Origin: Amphimedon queenslandica
Lineage: Eukaryota; Porifera; Demospongiae; Haplosclerida; Niphatidae
Reading direction: 5' to 3'
Assembly: GCF_000090795.2 (NCBI RefSeq)
Contig: NW_003546262.1
Coordinates: forward strand, 306,872-341,885
Length of the DNA: 35,014 nucleotides
The stretch's first letter is position 1; every line of letters begins with the position of its first letter. The position numbers and the translations under genes were made by a program. The notes beneath the pieces were generated by a model. It saw nothing but the letters and a program-made list of their open reading frames with translations. It was not told the DNA's origin and did not search any database. This document shows, piece after piece, positions 28,897 through 35,014 of the stretch.

Positions 28897-30115
28897 AAAG
28901 AACAAAAAATTAAAAATAACAAGGTTAAGTAGGATTGTGAACGACCAACGAAAATATGAAATGAAAATACTTGTGATGCAAATTCTACTCTACATTGTAC
29001 TTTCAATGTTATTATGAAAGAATTACGGATGACCTTGCAATGTAGAATTTGTGTCACGAGTAGGGTTTTCATTTCATATTTTTGTTTGTTGTTCAGAATC
29101 CTGCTTAACCTGGTATTTTTAATTTTTTATGTTCTTGTTTGTGTTGATTTTTTAAAATATTTATAATATTTCTTTAGTTGCCATTGTGATGCTTGTTGAT
29201 TTTACACAAATAATAATTTTCTTTATTATTATTATCATTGTTATGACTTTACATCATATATGAGTGACACCATTGAATAGACATGCTGAAGGAATATCAA
29301 CTATCTTGATGACATCTGAAATTAATACTAGTCTGGACACAAGTCCTTCAAGAAGCTGTGAGCTGAGAGTTTCCATCTTCCCTGCAATGTTGCATCTATT
29401 CCTGTTTTTCGAGGCTCTTATCATTCATATTATCATTGCATATCATACATTAATTAATTGTTTGTTTTTTAAAATGAAATAAAATCACACATTTGATTAA
29501 ACAGTAACATGTAAGATTAAAACCTTCTTTTAGCTGGAAACCTCCTCTAAGATATTGCAATAGTTGATTCCAAGCATAGCTGGGTAAAAAATGAATTGCT
29601 TCAGCCAGAGCTGCAGATCTGAGCATGCACGACCACACCCAAATGTTGGAGCACATGCTTCTTTAATTAACAAAATGGCAGCATGTAGCAAAGATGGCTC
29701 TGTCCAGCAGTCACAGTATTACTTTTTCTTTACTTAAAGAATGATCTGATGGGACATGTACCTGTGCATAAACTGTTGGAGGAGATTGGTTTAAGAATTA
29801 TTCACGTTGCACCAATTGATACTGAAATACACACCGACAACTGGATTGACAGGACTTGCTGATGATGATGATGATGAAGATGAAAGACGGTTGCTGAACA
29901 AAATGGCCAGTTCGCCAATTTTTGGCTTTTCTTATAAGACACTGTCTAGAGCCAAGCTATGGATACCAATGGAGTCCTCTGGTCAAGATAAGGTCCTCTA
30001 TAAAGTCTGGTAAGCACAGGAGCTCGTTTACCCGGTATAGCATGGCTGCAACAGTCGTGGCAGCCATTTTGTTTGGGGGTGAATCCTACTTAGTAACACC
30101 TACAGCATTACTAAT
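28897..30115. mobile_element. Element X, copy 2, nested in the endonuclease domain
   Basis: An inverted, diverged copy of 236-1492. Matching landmarks, read against copy 1: ATTAGTAATGCTGTAGGTGT TACTAAG end (30115), AGTAGGATTCACCCCCAAAC (30090), the CAAGATGGC/GATGATGATG middle (29861-29885), ATGTATGATATGCAATGATA (about 29450), and the palindromic end (28928-29105). It interrupts the endonuclease between NVPLQH and ATLVIGD. The peptide runs shared by the two copies differ at about one residue in four, as expected for neutral decay of a non-coding element. Confidence 0.88.
28928..29105. repeat. Long palindrome of element X, copy 2
   Basis: AGTAGGATTGTGAACGACCA begins at 28928 and its diverged complement TTGTTCAGAATCCTGCT ends at 29105. 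Pairing extends outward through AAGGTTA/TAACCTG and AAGAACAAAAAATTAAAAAT against ATTTTTAATTTTTTATGTTC TT. CTACTCTACATTGTACTTTC and ATGACCTTGCAATGTAGAA mark the inner arms, in inverted order relative to copy 1. Confidence 0.88.
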
Positions 30116-30499
30116 ATGTTGCAGTGGAACATTTGGTGATCTATGTACAAAAATAATATTAACTATTACACCGCTCAACAGTAGTCACTAATACTTCTAT
30201 ACAAAGCCTATTTGTGTTATTAGTATTTCTAGGATGCATATGCTGTGACACAGACTATAGCACTCCCCCATGGCTATTATCTATAAATCTGTCACACCGA
30301 ATTACACTGCCCTCTTTTCTTAATAGAGGTCTTTCTTGATTCGCTGTTAGCCATGTTTCACAAATGGCAGATATTGAAACGTTCGATAGGCTACTGTTGA
30401 CTTCTCTATCATACAATTTTGCTGCTACTGACCTAATATTTACAATTGAAATTATGGTTCCACTGCTAAAAATATTGGTGCACGGTATATCAGTTATGT

Positions 30500-32263
30500 T
30501 ATTTTTAAAACAGTGCATTTTTCATCTACTTTTTCATTTGTTTTAATTGCACATGTGTTCCGGCTAATAATATACAAGCCATGTAATCATTTCACACAGC
30601 TAAAAGCAACATATGCTTGCCCAGGGTTAAAATTACTGCTTTGCTCCATATTTACTATAATTTCATTTAAAGTTAATACCTGTATGTTGTGCATAGTGCT
30701 GGCCCAAGCGTTAAAGGAAATCGGTATCCAGTTACTTCAGCTCCTTTATCCCAAATACATAAAACTTGGCTTGTACCTTACCAATTGGGACTGCATCATT
30801 AAATCTGTTGCGATAAGGACTGGCTCTAATGTTTTCATGAAATTTTATTATGACTTTTTAACCTGAAGATTGTCACCTTTTACTATATGCACCACTTCAC
30901 CTCAACCAGGCCATCACTCACATTAATATTTATAGTCAATATCACTCCAGCACCAATTGCTTAAGTATGTAAATGATATAAATTTCCAGTTTCAGACTTC
31001 TTTTTAGAAAGTTTAGACAAGTTAAAGTCATCATTTTGACATGTTCTGGAATCATCTGCTTTTATTGAATATTGATCGGATTGACTAGCCCAATTTAACA
31101 TGTACTCGTTTCTTTTCTCTACACTATCATTGCTCCTATTTCATGAAGTAAATTTGTAGGATAATGAGTTCAGGCAGTTATCTCACAACCGTTCAAGACT
31201 TGTATGTCATCATTGGTACAAATACCTGTTCTTACTCGACCAAGCAATTCTACAAAATTTGTATCTCCCATTTGACGCATGACCTCATCAAGCTCAAGCA
31301 ATTTAAAATTTTCTTTCCAAAATGATCCAGAGCCATACAAGCTGCTTTGTGACATCATTCCAAATAATGATGACTGGCCTACTGGTGGCACCTGATATAA
31401 GTCACCAACTGCCAATATACTTTCATTGCTAAATATTACATCATGAGGCTGCACAAGTATCTCACTAAGCCTTCTGTGTACATGAAGCAACATATTACTG
31501 CGTACCATTGATATCTCATCAATTATGAGCTGTGTAAGCTTTGTCATGGGACAAACTTTTATAGCTTCAACCTTTGTTACAGCCCAGCATGAAAGAGAAA
31601 TGTGAAGTAATTCCTCCAATGTTAAAAGCAGCAACCACAGTGGGTGCTGTCAAAAGTGCAATGACCTCATCTGGTTTGAAGAAACATGACAGTTTTAACA
31701 ATTTCATATTATCAGTTTGAATAATTCTGATAACATGGGACTTACCAACTCCTCCTGGTCCACTAAAAAAGATATGACATGGTATAATCTTATTAACTTT
31801 TTTAAGTCTAGTAAGGCCTCCTTACTCCATTTCCCATAAAAAAAACGATTTGTCTCTGTTTTTCATTCAAACTTCTCATAAGGGACCTGTATTCATCTAG
31901 TACAATGACTTCCTTCTTAGCAGCACTTTCAAATCTATAAGGTGAAGTAGCAGGACCATTTGTGCTTTTGTTATCAGGATTTTTAATCAAGGTAGTATTA
32001 TCATCAATGTCTTCCTGACATTTCTCTCTATAGTTCTTCACCTGGCATATTGTCCCTGGTTCTACTGTCTTCTGTGCCAGGGGCTAATTGGTCCCATATA
32101 TGCTGGGGTGGGTTCTGTCTCTCATAAGTCACATAATTAATTTGTTCTGGAGTATACTTGCGTTCATTTTCAAGTACAACTTGTAAAGCATGACTATGAT
32201 GGTGTTCATAAGTATTGTTGCTGTTAATAATGTTTCTTCTATATACTACGGCACATATAGCAT
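30500..32263 (-). pseudogene. Helentron protein, PIF1-family helicase domain
   Basis: Unwinds DNA behind the nick. Seen in order: NERKYTPEQINYVTYERQNP PQHIWDQLAPGTED near 32180-32060; EYRSLMRSLNEKQRQIVFF near 31860; FSGPGGVGKSHVIRI at 31740-31775 (intact Walker A); ALLTAPTVVAAFNIGG; LIIDEISMVRSN near 31510 (motif II); ILAVGDLYQVPPVG near 31410 (motif III); DEVMRQMGDTNFVELLGRVR TG near 31260; SKKKSETGN and AIGAGVILTINININVSDGL V near 30920 (motif V region); AVPIGKVQAKFYV near 30790; LNEIIVNMEQSSNFNPGQAY VAFSCVK near 30640 (motif VI region); KCTVLK near 30505. Frameshifts near 31830, 31620 and 30750 and several stops break it. Confidence 0.9.
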
Positions 32264-34400
32264 TAATCTTGATGTATAATGATTGTTGGGATCACATTCT
32301 CTACTATACTTGTGAAATGAAATAACTGCTTCAGTGTTTCTTTTGACCATCCATCAACCAATGTAATATCTTTTACAGAACTTGATTCAGAATTTACAGT
32401 AGAGGGTAACATATCCATTACATCATAATCGTCATTGTTACTAGCAGCTGAACCATATTTCACTTAAAATTTTGCAGCAAAGTCAACCAAATTCAAATAT
32501 GTAAGTGGCCGTGGTCTGTGTATGTAATGCAAAACAAAATTTTTACAACAGAAATCATGGTCATCATCTTGTAGAGGACCTAGAGCCATATTATTTTTAA
32601 ATAATGTCATATGGTCCTCAATAGGACTAGTATTGATATCTTCAATATTTCGACTCACTTCAGTCATAGGTAATGATAACAAGCAATAAAGTGCTTCTTG
32701 TGCACTGAGGTGACTATAATTTAAAAATACAGCATCAATTTTGCATAACTGTTGCAACAATTATGAAGTTCTTTCCTGTGATGCGACATTTTCAAAAGTT
32801 CACTCTTACTCTTTTCAGACTATGATGCGACATACATAACACAGGCATAAGCATTATTGAAAAATTGAATGTCATGGTTTGCCTGCCAAGCTAATAAAAG
32901 ATTTTCATTGTAATTGTTAATGAGGCGATCTTCTGGATCTCTCCTCAAAACTACTACATGACCAAGTGATGTGCTTGAAATTGCTCTTTCATATTCTTCT
33001 GTATTTGTTTGAGCAACCTCAATCAATTCATCAATACTGATGTCAGTGAGATCATCCACAAATACCTTTCCTACATTTTCCAGAGATTTCTTGACTTTGT
33101 CACTCACATCATTATTACAGCTAGACTGAGATGCAATCAGTGTTCTTGAAGATGGCATTCTAGGAAATTTGAAACAATTTTACTATGTTTGCAGTAAGCC
33201 TAGTGATAATTGATTTGCAGTTCTTTTACTAATTTTTGCAAATGACCTTCTTCAGAGGACATTTTGCAAGAATTATATGTATTAATTTAGTAACACTTTT
33301 TTTTCGGGATCAACTCCAATTTTAGGAGCATCCTTGATCAATAGCACAAAATGAGCATGAGGTGAACCACGTAACTGAAACTCCACTGTTACTGCTTAGT
33401 CCTGTAATACTGCTAAAGGATGAGCAGAAAATTTAAAGAAGTCATTAAAGAGAAAATTTAATCTGTAGTGGAAGTGTCTTGCTGCTGCTATAGGATTCCG
33501 TTGTACCCAGTAACATCGTTCTTCAAATGAAAGATTTTTTACTTGTTCATCAGTGTAAAATTTGCCATATTGCATGGCTGGATCAAGTTAGATCATCTAA
33601 GACAAGCAGGTGACACTTTAAAAAAAATGTTGGAGTTCCAAGCTGCCTGACCATTGCAAAGAGATCATGAAAAGTTCTTTGATAGTAATGGAGACGCCAC
33701 GAACATTCTTCAAACAACGATACGCCTTACCTTTACAAACGAATTCTTTGAGACATCTGGGATCTATAGGTTGAGCAGCTGTAATTCCAACATCATATGG
33801 CCTTTGCTGCCATATATAGTTATTCGCATCATCCAAAATTTGCTTAGATTCAACTATATACTGTGTACAAAAGAGGTAATCAAGGTCAGAACTAAAACGT
33901 CCGTCTATATCAAGGAGGCACTGATTAAAGCATTTTCTATGATTTAGGCTTGTTATTCTTTTAGTGTTAAATTCACCACTTCCAAATGGAAACTTGATTC
34001 GTTTAGACATTAATTCGAAATTAGTATCACACTTCATAGATAAAGGTTGATGTCCTTCACCTGGTGCATATGACAGAATATTTTTCTCTGTCTCATGGTT
34101 GTCCACTGACAAAACACTAGCAACTGCTGGCCCCCATAAATTGTTAGTAGATGCTCATCACCTTCAATAATAGTTTTATCATCAAGTTCACCTGAGCCGT
34201 CACTCTCTGTGGTTACATTACATTACTTGTAGACGTTGCAGTTTTACAAATCAGAGGACGTGAGCTATTACTATCAGTAGTTGTTATACTACACTCTTGA
34301 GACATAGCACTATTATTAATTAACGGCACATCATGTGTACTATTTCCAACAGTAGAAATATTATTAAATACACAAAAGGGATCAATTCCTACGAAGTGTT
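32264..34400 (-). pseudogene. Helentron protein, N-terminal domain and HUH Rep nuclease
   Basis: Initiates rolling-circle transposition by nicking one strand. Seen: WGPAVASVLSVDNHETEKNI LSYAPGEGHQP near 34100 (Helitron-like N domain start), FPFGSGEF, KCFNQCLLDIDGRFSSDLDY LF, ITAAQPIDPRCLKEF, KNVRGVS near 33700. After a frameshift QYGKFYTDEQ, RNPIAAARHFHYRLNFLFND near 33490, a TAA at 33396, then VEFQLRGSPHAHFVLLIKDA P at 33345-33390 (HAH is the HUH metal site). LQKLVKELQINYH, YCKHS follow, then INNYNENLLLAWQANHDIQF FNNAYACVMYVAS ending in a stop at 32820. In active relatives a second tyrosine and lysine follow VAS (YxxSYxxK); here a stop takes their place, so nicking is lost. LSAQEALYCLLSLPM near 32690 continues the protein. 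Confidence 0.88.
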
Positions 34401-34450
34401 ATTGCATCAATAATCCAATATGAATAGTAAAACTACTAATATTGTTACAT

Positions 34451-35014
34451 GGGTACACAGTTGTGACACTAACATACTATTATTAACATTCACTTGAAAA
34501 ATTTTCATTGTAATATTTAACATGTTACAAATCCTTTGAATTGCAATATGATACCCCAAGCACTATTGCCTAATCTCTCAAGATATCTGTCACATAAAAG
34601 CTCTTGCCGCTCTTCATCATTACTTGTCGAAGATATGAATACATCAATATAAATAATCACAGGTACACCGTAAATAACAGGGTGTATTATCAACACCTTT
34701 TGAGGTGTTTCACAGCCCGCTTTAATCATACACCCCTGAAACTGATTATACAACACTCCATTTTTAACATGCAATTTCAACACTCTATATTTTTTGCAAT
34801 ACATCCAATTAGGTGTTAACAGCAAAGTGGCAGGCTACATTGTAAACAACACCTTATTAGCAAACGTTAACACCTAACAAAAATGAAAAAGCACCCAATG
34901 TAAGTATCACAAAAAAATGTTATAGAATGCATGCAAAATTTGATATTAAAAATTAAAGTTTATTGCAGCCTTAATTTTTAATGAGTTAAGGCCTATATAG
35001 GGGGAAAAGCAGTA
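34451..35014. other. Right edge: cluster of AACACCT inverted motifs
   Basis: No gene recognised. AACACCT or its complement occurs at 34692-34698, 34703-34709, 34811-34817, 34848-34854 and 34869-34875. TTAGGTGTTAAC (34809-34820) is the exact complement of GTTAACACCTAA (34866-34877), and AACACCTTTTGAGGTGTT (34692-34709) is a near-perfect hairpin. TACACC/GGGTGTA pairs lie at 34664-34686. It may be the end of a small element or the 5' terminal region of the Helentron. The overlapping ORFs at 34517-34825 are not convincing. Confidence 0.5.

Larger units (their letters stand above)
28610..30518 (-). pseudogene. Helentron protein, C-terminal AP-type endonuclease, split by element X
   Basis: Directly after the helicase, one frame over: TIISIVNIRSVAAKLYDREV near 30450 (N of the LNxRS motif), ISAICETWLT near 30355 (catalytic E), RFIDNSHGGVL, TAG, SQHMHP, and after a shift VNIIFVHRSPNVPLQH near 30130 (YRSP motif, Y changed to H). 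Element X then intervenes. On its far side the domain resumes with ATLVIGDFNEDLLA near 28847-28806 (GDFN motif), TPTTK, TLIDNVYFNSLLCDVSNVID CYYSDHD near 28720-28645 (SDH catalytic motif). All five expected motifs are in order, so the two halves belong together. Endonucleases of this type also occur in LINEs; the position fused behind PIF1 argues for a Helentron. Confidence 0.88.
28610..34450 (-). mobile_element. Helentron (Helitron2-type) rolling-circle transposon, decayed
   Basis: One minus-strand coding stretch, ignoring the nested element at 28897-30115, shows in order a Helitron-like N-terminal domain, a HUH Rep nuclease, a PIF1-family helicase and an AP-type endonuclease. That last domain behind the helicase is the hallmark of Helentrons as opposed to canonical Helitrons (established knowledge). 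Domain order and spacing are complete; every domain carries stops or frameshifts. The 5' limit is uncertain: coding sense is followed up to about 34390 and the terminus may lie in the AACACCT-rich stretch right of 34660. The 3' limit after the endonuclease is also not defined. Confidence 0.88.

Noticed and set aside
30255..30518. Endonuclease fragment as an independent LINE insertion
   Set aside because: It starts immediately at the end of the PIF1 helicase, and its second half lies beyond the nested element in the same order; a fused Helentron endonuclease explains this better.
30513..30866. 117-codon plus-strand ORF
   Set aside because: It is the antisense of the helicase C-terminal motifs, which read clearly on the minus strand.

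Overview
The window looks like animal nuclear DNA, most likely from a sponge (inference). It is strongly AT-rich, has no operons or bacterial-type genes, carries an assembly gap of ten Ns, and shows very short introns (one of about 53 bases is well supported). Almost everything recognisable is transposon-derived. Assignments rest on reading translations by eye and on remembered family motifs; no database search was run. I found no intact gene.

Layout. 1-3490: a decayed hAT transposon on the minus strand, its transposase split by a 1.25 kb insertion (element X, copy 1). 3500-4155: a fragment of another repeat-type protein. 4566-7224: scattered minus-strand exon-like pieces of an unrecognised gene, with a small hAT-type MITE inside. 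7990-8490: a second hAT transposase remnant. 10356-10807: an unrecognised acidic ORF. 11441-12640: a tandem duplication, a tRNA-like SINE piece and the tail of a LINE reverse transcriptase. 13311-14186: a non-coding element with 40-base terminal repeats, cut by the gap. 14310-15659: a decayed integrase-type transposase with the same 40-base terminal sequence at its 3' side. 16130-18838: a Tc1/mariner-like transposase pseudogene on the minus strand. It lies 12 bases tail-to-tail from one unrecognised plus-strand ORF and 71 bases head-to-head from another, and a palindromic MITE is inserted in it. 20795-24600: two relatives of that MITE, a GC hairpin, a CAGGGGC-ended MITE and many TACATGTA palindromes. 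25383-26301: a decayed RPA-like OB-fold/zinc-ribbon protein.

28610 to about 34450 (minus strand) is the most interesting object: a decayed rolling-circle transposon of the Helentron (Helitron2) type. It reads in order as a Helitron-like N-terminal domain, a HUH Rep nuclease, a PIF1-family helicase and an AP-type endonuclease. The endonuclease is split by a second copy of element X in opposite orientation to copy 1. All four parts carry stops or frameshifts, so the element is dead but very legible.

The region is therefore a graveyard of nested transposons. The nesting gives relative ages: element X is younger than both the hAT and the Helentron, and the TACCGTA-ended MITE is younger than the Tc1-like element. 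The best candidates for something undescribed are the three-gene arrangement around the Tc1-like transposase, the unrecognised gene at 4566-7224, and element X itself.
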